Counted from the first letter of the stretch, positions 1-11,580 are shown. The stretch: DNA of 64,000 nucleotides from Canna indica (GCA_034359265.1 CP136898.1:42555501-42619500); one strand, 5' to 3'. The notes: generated by a model from the letters alone, not told the origin. Program-made: numbers and translations.

Positions 1-239
1 TAAAAATCCTAAGCGAGGTGCTTAGGTAGTGGAGTAGGCATTGGGGCTGAACCACTATAAATCATTGTGTTAGCATGGTTATCTTTGTTTGTGCTAAATT
101 GCTTTATTATTGCTTCCGCATTTAGTTGATAAATTGCAACTTGCCTAAGTAATCAAGTAAACGATTAAAATCGGAATTAGGCGAAAGATTTAGATAACAC
201 ACTATTCACCCCCCCTCTAGTGTGGTCATTTCACCAACA
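1..239 (+). repeat. 3' end of an LTR of gag-only family A
   Basis: This stretch matches the tail of the 3' LTR of element A at 24985-25219: the same 'ggtgcttaggtagtggag' segment, the C-run before CTCTAGTGTGG, and the terminal CACCAACA at 232-239. It stops abruptly in Athila integrase sequence at 240. The rest of this element lies left of the window, so its TSD mate cannot be seen; the right-hand copy would be TACAT at 240-244. It is read as the 3' LTR (or a solo LTR) of a family A element inserted into the Athila integrase. Confidence 0.85.
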
Positions 240-1000
240 TACATGTTTTCCCGTAAATCAGCATATAAGGAGTCATGCCAATGGGAGTTTTGAAGGCAGT
301 CCTATAAGCCTAAAGAGCATCATCTAACTTTAGAGACCAATCCTTGCGTGAATGATTCACTATTTTCTCTAAAATTCTCTTGATCTCTCTATTAGAAATT
401 TCCGCTTGTCCACTGGTTTGGGGATGATATGTTGTGGCCACTTTATGTGTAACTCCATATTTTTCCAACATGCCATTGAAGAGTTTGTTGCAGAAATGAG
501 ATCCTTCATCACTTACAACGGCTCTTGGAGTTCCAAATTGGTAGAATATGCTCTTCAGAAACTTTACTACTCCTTTTGTGTCATTTGTTTGCATAGCTGC
601 TGCTTCCACCCATTTAGAAACATAGTCTACAACAACTAATATATAATGATTACCAAATGATGGTATAAAAGGTCCCATGAAGTCTATCCCCTAGATTTCA
701 ACCTCTAAAATGTTCTGTAGAGGCATTTCTTGCCTGTTGGATATGTTACCAGTCCTTTGGCATCTATCACATTTGCGCACATACTCATGAGCATCTCTAA
801 ACAACGTTGGCCAATAAAAACCAGCTTCTAAAACTTTGGCTGAGTGTGGATACCACTGAAGTGACCTTCATAAGGTGATGAATGGCAATGCCACCGCACT
901 TTTTGTTGCTCCTCCTCAGGTATACACCTTCGGATAAACCCATCCTTGCAGAGCTTGAAGTAATATGGTTCCTCCCAAATATATGGTCTAGCTTCATGCA
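240..1000 (-). pseudogene. Athila integrase, interrupted
   Basis: An H2C2-type zinc-binding region ([10 protein letters not shown] near 880-905, CDRC near 770) is followed by a DDE core at 310-678, seen as [17 protein letters not shown] and [11 protein letters not shown], which carry the two aspartates and the glutamate. Integrase would join element cDNA to the chromosome. The frame breaks near 690-830 and an in-frame stop follows the core near 310. The coding sequence ends at 240, where the family A LTR was inserted shortly after the conserved AYRTAFKTPIGMTPY segment, so the C-terminus is missing from this window. Confidence 0.85.
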
Positions 1001-2500
1001 AAAGCTTTTTCTTCTGTTGATAGTTAAAATCTGGAGGACTCACTTTACAAGCTAAGTAATTAGCTAAGTATGCATACCAAGGTTGTGAACTCAACTGCAT
1101 CAGCTCGGTACATTGTATTGCCAGGACTTGCTCATTAGGAAAAGTTACTTTTATCATGGTCTCCTCTTCCATTGCAGCTTGTGTCTTCAATCTAGATAGA
1201 TGGTCTGCCACAAGATTTTCTGACCCTCTCTTATATCTGATCTCCATATCAAACTCCTGAAGTAGCAAGATCCATCTAATGAGTCGTGGTTTGGCTTCTT
1301 TTTTGGAAATTAAGTACTTGATTGTAGAGTGATCTGTGTATACAATGACTTTAGCACCGATAACATATGGCCCGAACTTGTCAAATGCAAACACCACTGC
1401 CAGCATCTCTTTCTCAATGGTAGTGTAATTTGTTTGAGCTCCATTCAAGGTCTTACTAGCATAATAAATGGTGTAAAAGACCTTGTTTTTTCGCTGCACC
1501 ATCGGCCATGTCACTAGCATCACACATCACTTCAAATGGCAGCTCCCAATTTGGTCCTACAATGACGGGTGCGGATACTAGCTTCTTCTTCAGTTCATTG
1601 AAAGCTATCAAACATCCTTGGTTCAACTCAAATGGTGTATCCTTCTCAAGAAGATAGCAGAGTGGCTTGGATATCCTTGAGAAGTCCTTGATAAACCTTC
1701 TATAAAACCCAGCATGGCCTAAAAAACTCCAGACTCCTCTTACTGAAGTAGGTGGCGACAACTGCTCAATCACCTATATTTATGCTTTGTCCACTTCTAT
1801 TCCTCTCTGGGACACCTGGCCTAGAACAATCCCTTCTTGAACCATGAAATGACATTTTTCCCAGTTCAAGACAAGATTAGTTTCAATGCATCTGATTAGC
1901 ACCTTGGTTAGGTGATCAAGGCAAGAGTCAAAGGATTCTCCAAAAATAGAAAAATCATCCATGAATATCTCCATGTTCTGTTCCAACATATCATTGAATA
2001 TAGCCATCATGCATCGCTGAAATGTTGCAGGAGCATTGCATAAACCGAATGGCATTCTTCTAAATGCGAATGTGCCATATGGACATGTAAAAGTGGTTTT
2101 TTCTTGGTCCATTGGAGCTATGACTATCTGGTTATAGCCTGAATACCAATCCAGAAAATAGTAAAACTCCTACCCTAAGAGCTTGTCTAACATTTGGTCA
2201 ATGAATGGCAGTGGGAAGTGGTCTTTTCTGGTGCCTTTGTTGAGTTTCCTATAATCTATGCAAATTCACCATCCCGTTACAGTTCTTGGAGGCACTAGTT
2301 CATTGTTATCATTTGAAATAACTACCATGCCCCCTTTCTTTGGTACACATTGCACTGGGCTGACCCATGAGCTATCTGAAATAGGGTAAATTATCCCTGC
2401 ATCTAGCCACTTTATGATTTCTTTCTTTACCACTTCCTTCATAATAGGATTTAGCCTACGCTGAGGCTCTCTTGTTACTTTAAATTCCTCCTCCATGAGA
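1001..2500 (-). pseudogene. Athila reverse transcriptase and RNase H
   Basis: The RT runs down from about 2500. RMPFGLCNAPATFQ lies near 2030-2070 and the catalytic FMDDF motif near 1950-1965 (FxDD form). The connection domain SFLGHAGFYRRFIKDFS is near 1670-1720. RNase H follows at about 1190-1523 with [19 protein letters not shown] and the terminal VADHLSRL. Together these copy element RNA into DNA and remove the RNA strand. Stops near 2265 and 1780 and frame changes near 1460 and 2110 disable it. It lies between protease (upstream on the minus strand) and integrase, the normal gypsy order. Confidence 0.85.
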
Positions 2501-3966
2501 ATTTTGTGCATGCATACTACTGGACTTATGCCCTTGATGTTGCTAATGGTCCAAGCAATGGCTTGCCTATGATCCCTTAGAACTTGCAACAACTTTTCTT
2601 CTAGAACACTTGTCAATCTAGCTGAAATAACAACCGACAATGTAGAAGAACTCCCTAGAAATACATACGGCAAGTGTGGTGGCAGCGGCTTCAACTCCAA
2701 GATAGGTGGTTCTTCAATTGAAGGTTTGGGTGGAGTAGTAAGAGCTGGCCTCTCCAATGATTCTACAGCTCGGTTGTTTCCTTGGAAGGTGCGGACAACA
2801 TCTAGATAGTGACTATACTCCTTCATATCTTCTTCTTCTCTTTCTTCTTGAGATGTCAAAGTGGCTTCTAATGCATCAGTGAGGTACATGTTGTCAAATT
2901 CCTTAACGGCTTGTATGTGGATAACATCAATAGCCCAACATTCTTCCACATCTGATGGATGTTTCATAGCTTCAAAAACTTTGAAAGTCACTTGCTGATC
3001 ATGGACTTTCATAGTGAGTTCACCTTGTTGTACATCAATTAAGGCCCGTCCAATTGCAAGAAAGGGCCTTCCAAGTATGATAGGCACATCAATGTCGTCT
3101 TCCATTTCCAAAACAACAAAGTCTGTAGGAAAAATGAATTTATCTACCTTCACCAAAACATCTTCAATAATGCCTCGGGGATGCACATAGGATCTATCTG
3201 CCAGCTGCAAGGTCATAAAAGTATGTTTAATTTCTCCGAAACCCAGCTTTAGAACTATAGGAAATGGCATTAAATTTATTCTTGCCCCAAAGTCTCAGAG
3301 AGCTTTTATGAAATGTAAACCTCCAATAGTGCAGGGGATTGCAAAGCTTCCCGGATCTTTGAGCTTTGGAGGAAGCTTGCATTGTATTATGGAACTACTC
3401 TCTTCTGTTAGAGCTATAGTTTCAAATTCACTTAACTTTCTTTTCTTTGCCAGTATATCCTTCATGAACTTTGCATAACTTGGCATCTGCTCTAGAGCCT
3501 CAGCAAATGGGATGTTTATTTGTAGCTTCTTGAAGACATCCAAAAAATTCTTGAATTGATGATCACTTTGTACCTTCTTCAGCCTTCCAGGAAAGGGCAC
3601 AATTGGAATGCAAGGTAGTGGTTCATGTTGAGATATATTCTGTTTATCACCCTTGTCCTCCTGTTCCATATTTTTTTGTTGAGAAACCTCAATTGAAGGC
3701 TTCACTGGTTCACTAGTAGGCTACCCAAAATCTGCGCTTTTCGGTTCAAGTGACTCTTCACCTTGTTTTTGATCTACTTGATTTGGTTCTGAAGAGGAAT
3801 TGGTAGGTTCTATCAATTGCTTGCCGCTTCTCAATGTGATAGCCTTGCAATGCTCCTTTCCCTTTGGATTAGGCTCTATATCGCTTGGCAAGTGCCCTTG
3901 TTGCCTACTATTTAGAACACCAACAAGTTGCCCATGCTGATTTTCAAGATTTTTGATGAAAGCTTG
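2501..3966 (-). pseudogene. Athila gag-pol linker and aspartic protease
   Basis: A charged linker (about 3300-3960) leads into the retroviral-type protease. The active-site segment reads stop-DFGARINLMP near 3265-3300, so the usual cysteine before DxGA has become a stop. The later ILGRPFLAIGRALID segment near 3040-3075 is the ILGRPxL signature of plant retroelement proteases. The protease would cut the Gag-Pol precursor. The reading frame continues past it into the RT N-terminus. At least two stops (near 3295 and 3720) make this a pseudogene. Confidence 0.8.
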
Positions 3967-5254
3967 CTAGCTATGCATTAGAGTCTCATTCTTTTGCAAG
4001 GTAGCTCTTGTTTCTGTCATGAACTGCATCATCAACTCTTCCATTGAAGATTTCTTTTCAGGAAATGGTGCTCTTAATTGTTGTTGGAAACCAGGTGGGA
4101 ATGGCAGCTGTTGTTGACGTTGTTGGTTTCCTTGGTTATTCCACCCAAATTTTGGGTGATTTCTCCACTCCTGGTTAAGCATAGGGGTTATCAGGTTGTC
4201 TGTTTTGGTTCCCCATGTAGTGAGCAAATTCAGTGACAAGATGGCATTGATTAGAAGGGTGACCCTCAGCTCCACAAATTCCACATAATTGAACTTTACT
4301 GGAAGAGGGAAGTGTGGCAACCTTCAACTCTTGAATTCGCCTCGCAATGGCATTGAGTTGGGCTGAAAGAGTTGTACTTGTATCAACTTCAAGAAACCCA
4401 GCAGCTACGCTCCTTCTATTGTTTGATCGATCTGAAGGAGTTTGATAGTGATTAGCAGACATTTTCTCTATTAGTTGAAGGGCTTCATTGTATGACAAGG
4501 CCATCAGAGCACCTCCTGCTGCAACATCAACAGCAGACCGAATTCCACGAGTCAATCCATTATAAAAAGTTTGCAGCTGTACCCAATGTGGCATGCCATG
4601 TTCCGGGCATTTTCTCATCAAGTCCTTGAATCTCTCCCATGCTTCATGCAAAAACTCAGTATCGTGTTGTCTGAAAGCAATGATCTCATTCCTAAGGCTG
4701 ATAGCTTCCGTAGGAGGAAAGTATCGGTCTAGAAATCTTTGCACCAAGTCATCCCAAGTCTGAATAGATCCAGCAGGTTGAGAATTCAACCAATGTTTTG
4801 CACTGTTTCTCAGTGAAAATGGGAATAACCTCAGCTTAATGGCATCATCAGGCACTCCATTTAGTTTAAAGGTGCTGCACACTTCAAGAAAATTCAGAAT
4901 GTGTTGATTTGGATCTTCTACAGTAGAACCTCCAAATTGGCCATAAGCTTGCAACATTTGAATGATGGAAGGCTTGATCTCAAAATCATTTGCAGGTACA
5001 GTCGGTGGTCTGATGCTTGCACTGATATCAGTTGCTCTAGGTGCATAGAAATGTCTCATGGATATATCATCCTCATCAACTCCAGGAGCAAGGAGCTCAT
5101 GTCTTGCAAGCTGAGGTGGTTCATTATTCTCATTATCGGCCATTTTGACTGAAGATTGTGATTCAACTTGCCTTTTGCCCTTGTGAAGTTGAGCTAAAGA
5201 TCTTTCTATCTCAAGATCTAGAGGAATGGCTTCGGTCCCCCTTCCTCTTCGCAT
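3967..5254 (-). pseudogene. Athila gag
   Basis: The ATG at 5254 is chosen because it gives MRRGRGTEAIP, typical of Athila Gag starts; the next in-frame ATG is at 5143. A retrotransposon gag domain (WLNSQPAGSIQTWDDLVQRF near 4740-4800) is followed by one CCHC knuckle, CGICGAEGHPSNQC, near 4235-4275. The frame shifts just after it (about 4175), and the protein continues in another frame through a Q-rich stretch to 3967. Gag would form the particle core and bind element RNA. It starts about 150 bases inside the primer-binding site, as expected. Confidence 0.85.
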
Positions 5255-5383
5255 GCACTTACACAATTACCTAAAAATTCACAAAGCAAAATGGAAACAC
5301 TCCAAACTACAGTAGCTTGTTAAGCAATAATATTAGCAGAATTTTACCAAAAGTTGAACAGAAATCAATGAAACAAAATTCAA

Positions 5384-5403
5384 ATCCCCGGCAACAATGC
5401 CAA
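5384..5403 (-). promoter_or_regulatory. Athila primer-binding site (tRNA-Asp type)
   Basis: Read on the minus strand this is TTGGCATTGTTGCCGGGGA-like, a close relative of the TGGCGCCGTTGCCGGGGA site that pairs with tRNA-Asp in Athila elements. It lies a few bases inside the LTR end at 5409. A CGCC to CATT change suggests deamination and decay. Confidence 0.75.
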
Positions 5404-5408
5404 AAACT

Positions 5409-7428
5409 TGTTGTGTGATATTATCTCCTCCAAAGAATGATCACATGCGCAAGTGCACGCAGTCAATATGTAGTTAGGGAGGAGTCCAAGTGTCGATCCC
5501 ACATGGAATTGAGGCTATCCACGTTTTGTCCTAAGGAATCCTACTAACTACTACTCTTAACTTGCAAACTATATTTAGAGAGTTGATTATGATGGTGGTA
5601 AAAGAAAAAGATAATGCAACAATTAAATATAACTGCAGAAATTAAAACTAATCTATTGGATTGAAGGGGACTCTAATTTGATGGACTTAGGGATTGCAAT
5701 TTCACTTGACCTAACCTTGATGAAGTTTGAATCTTCTTCACTAGTGACTAATGGTTGAGTTATTAACGTAAGGAATTGCTAAAAGTTAACCTTGAGCTTT
5801 TCCAAACATTTGTATTTCGCGGTCTAATCAGACAACATGATGCTTCTAACATAGGAATTGCTAAAAGTAAAATTCAGGAAAAAGAAATCTCTACAGGAGT
5901 GGGTGCTATTAGAGAACAATTAGCCAATTCAGATTTGCGAATTATTATAGGTAATTCGTTGGTAGAATGGAAGGAATTAGGCGAGGAGGGGTCCACTGGA
6001 AATGAATGGAAAGATGGAAAAATTAGAAGAAGAAAGGATTTTTTGGTTAGACGCATGGAATTAGATAAACATTTTATTCGAACAAATGTAGAACCAGAAT
6101 GGATGGTTTTGTGCTTATTACCAGTTCTTCCTCCCGAGTTGAGACCAATCATTCCGAACTCTGAAGCATTTTCCAACGTCAGTAAAGCCTATCTTTTTTA
6201 GCCTAAACATCATATTCCTATGTATTTATAACTCAAGAAGATGCATGAAGATATACCTTAATGATGGCTGCTAAGAGGTTAAGCTATATTCCTAAATTAT
6301 ACTAAATTACTTGAGCAAAGATTTTAGGGCAGCAAGTAAACTTGGCTTTAGCATGTATGTCTAATTTGATTTCCTTTTTCCAAGTTCAATCAAACCACAA
6401 ACAAATTAGATAGTGATCAAGTATCAAGTTGAATAATGCTCAATCATGCTAGAAACAACTCATAACATCAATAAATAGCAAAGAGAAACAACATATCAAG
6501 TTTTGGTTCAAGATCCATTCAATCCCTAATAAATATGTTTAGCTCATGTTAGAAATTGAATAACAGTGAATAAATCTAGCAAATACATCCATAGGATAGC
6601 AAGGAAAAGCAAAAATAAGTCCAGAAACACAAACTAAATCAGCCTCTCAATGGATTTGCAGTAGAAATTCGTAGGTTAGCAAAGAAATTTCAACCTTATG
6701 CTCCTCTTCAATTCCAGCATCTATAGAAGATTGGAAGATAACCTTGATCACCCAGATTTGGCTTCAAGTCAGGGTTGAGACAGGTCTCTCTTCTCTCCTC
6801 AAGTTGCAGCCACCAGATCTCTTCTTCCTCCCCAAAACTGCAGCGTCTCCTTCAAAAACGGGATGAAAAAACACCTTTTGCATTTGTGTGGCTGCTCCCT
6901 ATGTTGCTGCCCACTATTGGATCCTAATCATTCTAGGTTCACTTATCATTAAATGGATCCAATCTCCCATCAACTCGTTAACATATTGGAGCTATATTGG
7001 ATCTTCACCATGCTGCTCACTTCAAATAAGTGGATCCATTCATTCAATTGCTGGACCAAAATGTGACCTCACTTGGGCTGCCGTTTCGAGACCTTTAACT
7101 CATGAATTAGCTAAAGTGATAGACATCAAAGTTTTATCCCTTTCTCTTAGCTTTGCAACACATCAAACATCATGCCAATTTGACCTTTGTAGACATAGTT
7201 ATGATCATTTTGAGATAGAGTACTCTGGTTGGTCGAGAAAAAACCAGCAAATGAGATTTGTTTTCCTTAAATTTGCCATAAACCATGTTTTCATATAGAA
7301 TTAACCACATGAGCAATAGAATCACTAAAAATATACTTCTTAAATTAAAACATGCCTAAAATTACTTTAAAACAAGTAGAATAGTGAATAATGAACTAGC
7401 TAAATAACTCTATTTCATGTGATTATCA
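5409..7428 (-). repeat. Athila 5' LTR with a plastid-DNA insert
   Basis: On the plus strand the LTR begins TGTTGTGTGATATTATC beside the primer-binding site and ends ATGTGATTATCA at 7428, so it is TG...CA bounded. At about 2.0 kb it includes a foreign rpoC1-derived block of roughly 370 bases (5787-6152). The right flank begins AACTG (7429-7433). The second LTR is not in the window, so both ends are inferred from boundary motifs and from the start of the unrelated tandem array. Confidence 0.7.
5787..6152 (+). pseudogene. rpoC1: Nuclear plastid DNA: rearranged rpoC1 fragment
   Basis: The translated plus strand matches the beta' subunit of plastid RNA polymerase. Two pieces are joined in the wrong order. 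The first (about 5787-5883) encodes [15 protein letters not shown]...[10 protein letters not shown], which in rpoC1 lies well downstream. The second (about 5884-6152) encodes [13 protein letters not shown] through [22 protein letters not shown] and [21 protein letters not shown], from the first half of the protein. The reading frame stays open across the join and runs on to a stop at about 6201 in unrelated residues. It is a fragment inside an LTR with no plastid promoter, so it is non-functional. The rpoC1 order is from memory of the family. Confidence 0.85.
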
Positions 7429-8110
7429 AACTGCACTCGGGGGTTTAAGCCGAACTCGCCAAGGAGCGTAAGATGGAATCACTCATGAGGAATTATGTAA
7501 AGGCACTGAGGCCGAAAGTAGCAGCGTGGTAGCCGAGAACTGCACTTGGAGATTCAGATCGAGCTTACCGAGGAGCATAAGGCGGAACCACTTGCGAGGA
7601 GTTATGTAAAGGCGCTAAGGCCGGAAGTAGTGGTGTGGTAGCCGAGAACTGCACTCAGGGGTTCAGATCAAGCTCACCAAGGAGCGTGAGGCGAAACTGC
7701 TCGCTAGGATTTATGTAAATACGCTGAGGCCGAAAGTAGGAGTGTGGTAGCCGAGAACTGCGCTTAGGGGTTCAGGCCGAGCTTGCTAAGGAGCATAAGG
7801 CGGAACCACTTGTGAGGAGTTATGTAAAAGCGCTAACGTCGGAAGTAGTGGCGTGGTAGCCAAGAACTGCACTCGGGGGTTCAGACCGAGCTCACCGATG
7901 AGCATGAGGTGGAATCGCTCGCGAGGATTTATGTAAAGGCACTAAGGCCGGAAGTAGCATCATGGTAGCCGAGAACTGCACTTAGAGGTTCAGGCCGAGC
8001 TCGCCGAGGAGCTTTAGATGAAACCGCTCGCGAGGAGTTATGTAAAAGCACTGAAGCCGGAAGTAGTGGCGTGGTAGCCGATAACTACACTCAGGGATTC
8101 AGGCGGAGCT
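7429..8110. repeat. 109-bp tandem repeat, six full copies plus a partial
   Basis: The landmark CTGCACT or its variant recurs at 7431, 7540, 7649, 7758, 7867, 7976 and 8085, always exactly 109 bases apart. Each unit holds a GTTCAGGCCGAGCTC-like segment, a GAGGAGTTATGTAAAGGCGC-like segment and GTGGTAGCCGAGAACTGC. The copies differ by scattered substitutions with almost no indels. The array abuts the Athila LTR at 7428, so more copies may lie beyond that element. It probably belongs to the untranslated part of the Tat-like element whose protease follows. Confidence 0.9.
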
Positions 8111-8300
8111 AGAATAGGTGTTATGACCAAGCTCGCGTGTGAGGACTCAAGCACGCTTTTGAATTGAGTACTTCCTAAAGCGACGAGATAATCATAGTGG
8201 TGTCCTGAACATTCACAAAAAAATGCTAGGAATGCAATTTTATTTGAGAAAAAAAGAAAATGGACGTATAGGAGGGATGCTCGGGTCCGAGCTCTATCAA

Positions 8301-8850
8301 TATTTTTTGATCACAGCTTGAGTTTTTTCAACGATGAAGCCATGGTTGCTTTCATGCGCCTTGTCCTGGTTTTCAATTCGAATGTTTCGATTGGTTGCTT
8401 AGTTTTGGACGCGGAGGGCATTTTTGGGCCACTGTATTCAATCTCCTTTGGCTTAAGACATTCATTATAGCACAATTGTGCCTCTTTTTGATCGGTGTGT
8501 AGCACGCCTACATCTATTTCTGAAATTGGAAACTTCCATGCCAAATGGGGAGTGGAGACAACGACTCCCAAATTGTTCAAAGATGGTCGCCCTAGGATCA
8601 TGTGGTATGGGCTGGTTACGTTGATGACAAGGTATTGCACATCGATTATTTTTGCCCTTGGCCGGGAGTTGAATGTCGTCCTTAACCATATGGTTCCTCA
8701 GACTTCAACTTTCTCTTCGGAGAATCCCACGAGATTTCCCTTGCATGGGGTAAGTGAGGCCTTTATTAATTGCATCCTTTCAAAGGTAGAGTGGAAAAAG
8801 GATATTGGCCGAGCTGCCCTGGTTGACTAAGGAGTGTATGTCAAGTTCGG
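8301..8850 (-). pseudogene. Tat-like gypsy aspartic protease
   Basis: The active-site region near 8825 reads LVNQGSSANIL, where Tat-type proteases normally have VDQGSS; the catalytic Asp is Asn (GAC to AAC). Downstream come VGFSEEKVEVRGTIWLRTTF, then YLVINVTSPYHMILGRPSLN (ILGRPxLN motif) and DQKEAQLCYNE, in the order expected for Tat proteases. One frameshift lies between the active site and ILGRP. Sequence upstream of the active site is missing because the gag-only element C starts at about 8850. The protein would process Gag but cannot be active here. Confidence 0.8.
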
Positions 8851-9877
8851 TCATGTACAGAGTGTATGCCAAGTTTGGAATGAAAATTATATTCTTAAAT
8901 TAAGATATCAACCTAACTTGGTTTCATTCAAAGCTAAGCTAGTTATCACGAAACTTGCTAAGTGTCAATCTTATCATTTACTCATGGTTTTTCAAATTTA
9001 AACTTATGGACACCTAACATGAGTAATTCTAAACATGTTTCCCAAATATTGATTGAAAATGAGACCTCTAAGTTAATTTGTTGACTTGGATCAACTTGGT
9101 CCAAAAAAGATTATCATAAAATGGCTTCTATGTCATTTTATCCACATCCATATGAATTTTTCATTCTAAATGCATGGAAATATGTAATACCTATTCCTAA
9201 ATATGTTTATGAAGTTTGGACTCAAAATGAAGTGTCCAAGTCGATTTGTTGACTTGGGTCAAACTTTTCCAAGTTTAAGTCCTCTAAAGTGATCTACTTA
9301 TCACATTATTCATCTACACATGAATTTTCAAATTTAAACACCTAGAATTATGTCATGTGTGTATCTAAACATGTTTATTGGGTGTAGACTTAAAAATGAA
9401 GTCTCTAGTGACAAATCTTAATCTAGAGCAAATTCCATTCAACAAGATATCATGAAATTGCCTAAGTTATCAAAATTTTACCTACTCATGAAATTTTATA
9501 TATATATCATGCAAAAATAATCATAAGTATAGAGACGTCATTATATCACAAGTATTCACGTATTATACTAAGATATTTGCAAAACCAAACTTATATCTCA
9601 TTCTTGGAAATTTTGTCAAACTTGTCTTTTTCTTTCAATTTCTATAGCCTTCTATTTTATCATAACTTGCAAGCAATATTCATTAGTAGAATAATGAAAA
9701 TATAATTACTAGCAAGTTATCAAACTAAGTAGCAAAGAGAGAGATCAATTATCGATATCAAAGTCTACTTTGCTAAATAGTTTCAAATTTGTTCCAAAAT
9801 GAAATCGAGTGATATCAAAATGAATTTAAAGATATCATAAGTGAAATATAAGTGAAAAATATGATATCCAACCCTTC

Positions 9878-9975
9878 CTATTGGTTGAAAACCGAAAGAC
9901 CATAATTAGCCTACGATTTAGAACCGCAACGTCGCTTAGGCCCGTTATAGGCCACATAGGTCTCCGAAGAGACCA
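9878..9975 (-). other. Conserved non-coding hairpin block, copy in element C
   Basis: On the minus strand this holds GGTCTCTTCGGAGACC (plus strand 9959-9974), a perfect 6-bp stem with a UUCG loop. It is followed by GGCC...GGGCC, then GCCTA/CGA pairing with TCG/TAGGC, then GGTTTTCAACC. The same order and near-identical sequence occur at 22331-22430 and 38901-39002. It starts about 255 bases after the gag stop. No open frame crosses it consistently. Its function is unknown; a packaging, dimerisation or stability element of the retrotransposon RNA is a plausible inference. Confidence 0.7.
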
Positions 9976-10228
9976 GGAAATCAAAATCAAAAATTATTTC
10001 ATAAAACAAATCAAGAGCAAGGAGATAAACTAGAATTAAGCATAATATTATAATCTTCAACTAAGGCAAAACAATGCAAGTTAGAAGATGATACCGGAAT
10101 AGTTTTGATGCCAACTTTACCTAAGGTATCAAGGTAGCTTGAAGTTGCAACCAAGGGAGGATTCATCATTCAAGTCCATGGTTAAATTCAACACATCACT
10201 TTCCTTCAACCATGTGTGGTAGCTTCCC

Positions 10229-11531
10229 CTACAAGAGAACAAGAAACCTTCGGTACCCAAATGGCTTTGGATCCTTGGGGGTGAGTTGGCCTAGGAATCC
10301 AAAGTGTCTTAGCAACACTTGGATTTCTTTTAATGCACAATCATGAATAGCATGGCCATATATACCACAATAAAAATAATTTCCATGAAACTTTTTCTTT
10401 TGGACATGAGGTTTAAAGGAAGAATGCTTGACATGAGAATGATGATGAACATTAGCATTTTGATAAATCATTGATTTTCCTATTTAAGAATACAACTTCA
10501 TTTTTCAAATCAATCATGGATTTGTGAATATGCATTGAGATTCCAACATGTTATTTTCAATTTTCAATTTTTCATTCTCAATTTTGAAATCATTTTTCAA
10601 ATTATCATTCCTAAACATCAATCTAGCTTTCAAATCCTCATTTTCATTTTTCAGAGCCTTTAGCTCAAGGTTCAATGTATCATGACAAGAATCAAAGGAC
10701 TTAGACATTAAGTTTTCATTTTCTAGCTCTAAAGCATGCATGTGGGAACTAAGCTTAGAGTTTTCTTTCTTTATTTTCCTATTTTCTTCATTCTTTTTCA
10801 TAAGCAATTCATAAATTTTTCTACATTCTTGAATCAACTCATCATATGATATGTTAAATGAGCTTGAGACGCTAGAATCACTATTTTGACAAAAAGCGAT
10901 AGAATTTACCTCATCATCAAATCCCATAAGGGAAAGTTGAGAGGTGTCTTCATTGTCATGACAAAAGGATGGTCATTGTGATTCGGAGGTGGATGTTGAA
11001 GCACTTGTCCTCTTCTTGGCATTCTTCTTTGATGAAGGGCAATTCCTTTTAATGTGCCCCTTTTCCTAGCACAAGTATCATATAACCTTTCTTTTTCAGC
11101 TTTTTGATTTGCTTCTTTGACTAGAAACACTAAGATCATCAAAACCAAAGTTAGTACGTATTAGGGGGATGACCATTGTCATCATCACCCTCAACAAATG
11201 TATTAATCTATTCGGTTTTAGCATAATCATATAACATATTTAATGTGGACCAAATATCAAATGCGGAAGAATAATGCATAACCTTTTCGAGTATATCATT
11301 TGAAAATGAGCAATATAGGAGATGCGTTGTTTTAGCATTCAATTCAAATAATTTAATTTGTTCTTGAGTCCAATCATTTATGTCAATGGTGGGCTCAACA
11401 TATTCATTATTTAGCATGCACCAAAGATCTAAACTTTGTGTTTTAAGAAATGTATACATCCTACTCTTCCAAACACCAAAATTTACCTCATCAAACCTAG
11501 GCGGTGCAAACACTATACTCTCTAGAGCCAT
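10229..11531 (-). pseudogene. Element C gag (truncated-capsid, two-knuckle type)
   Basis: The start ATG at 11531 gives MALESIVFAPPRFDEVNFG, followed by the first half of a UBN2-type Copia capsid region ending in SAFDIWSTLNMLYDYAKTE. A stop follows directly. A degraded first CCHC region is near 11050-11130. A coiled coil (10514-10927, ENxKLKxEN-rich) and a second knuckle, YFYCGIYGHAIHDC, near 10330-10375 complete it. Frame breaks near 11148, 10906 and 10490 disable it. The order is the same as in elements A and B, where the gag is better preserved. Gag would coat the element RNA. Confidence 0.8.
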
Positions 11532-11580
11532 TTTAGGATCGAGGCTAGATGTAGATGAGATGGTGAAATCTCAATCCACG

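Larger units (their letters stand above)
240..7428 (-). mobile_element. Athila-lineage Ty3/gypsy retrotransposon, 3' part cut off by an LTR
   Basis: Reading on the minus strand from the right, the element has a 5' LTR (5409-7428), a tRNA-Asp-type primer-binding site, gag, protease, RT-RNase H, and an integrase that is interrupted at 240. The FMDDF form of the RT motif, the DxGA protease and the type of gag place it in the Athila lineage. Several stops and frameshifts show that it is dead. It lies inside a 109-bp tandem array belonging to a Tat-like element. The 3' LTR is outside the window. Confidence 0.85.
7429..8850 (-). mobile_element. Tat-like Ty3/gypsy element, protease and downstream part
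   Basis: This is the left-hand surviving piece of a minus-strand gypsy element. Its gag is at 13286-14117 and 45580-45640. It holds the protease (8301-8850) and then the 109-bp tandem array, with no RT, RNase H or integrase between them. Either the element was internally deleted or it belonged to a gag-protease-only family. I see no gene in 8111-8300. Confidence 0.65.

Noticed and set aside
5776..6201. rpoC1-like frame as a functional gene
   Set aside because: It joins two plastid segments in the wrong order, lacks most of the protein, and lies inside an LTR.
6888..7298. 136-residue open frame on the plus strand within the Athila LTR
   Set aside because: It runs against the element in non-coding LTR sequence, with no recognisable domain.
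7429..8110. 109-bp array as a CRISPR array or coding repeat
   Set aside because: Whole units are homologous with no variable spacers, and every frame is interrupted by stops.
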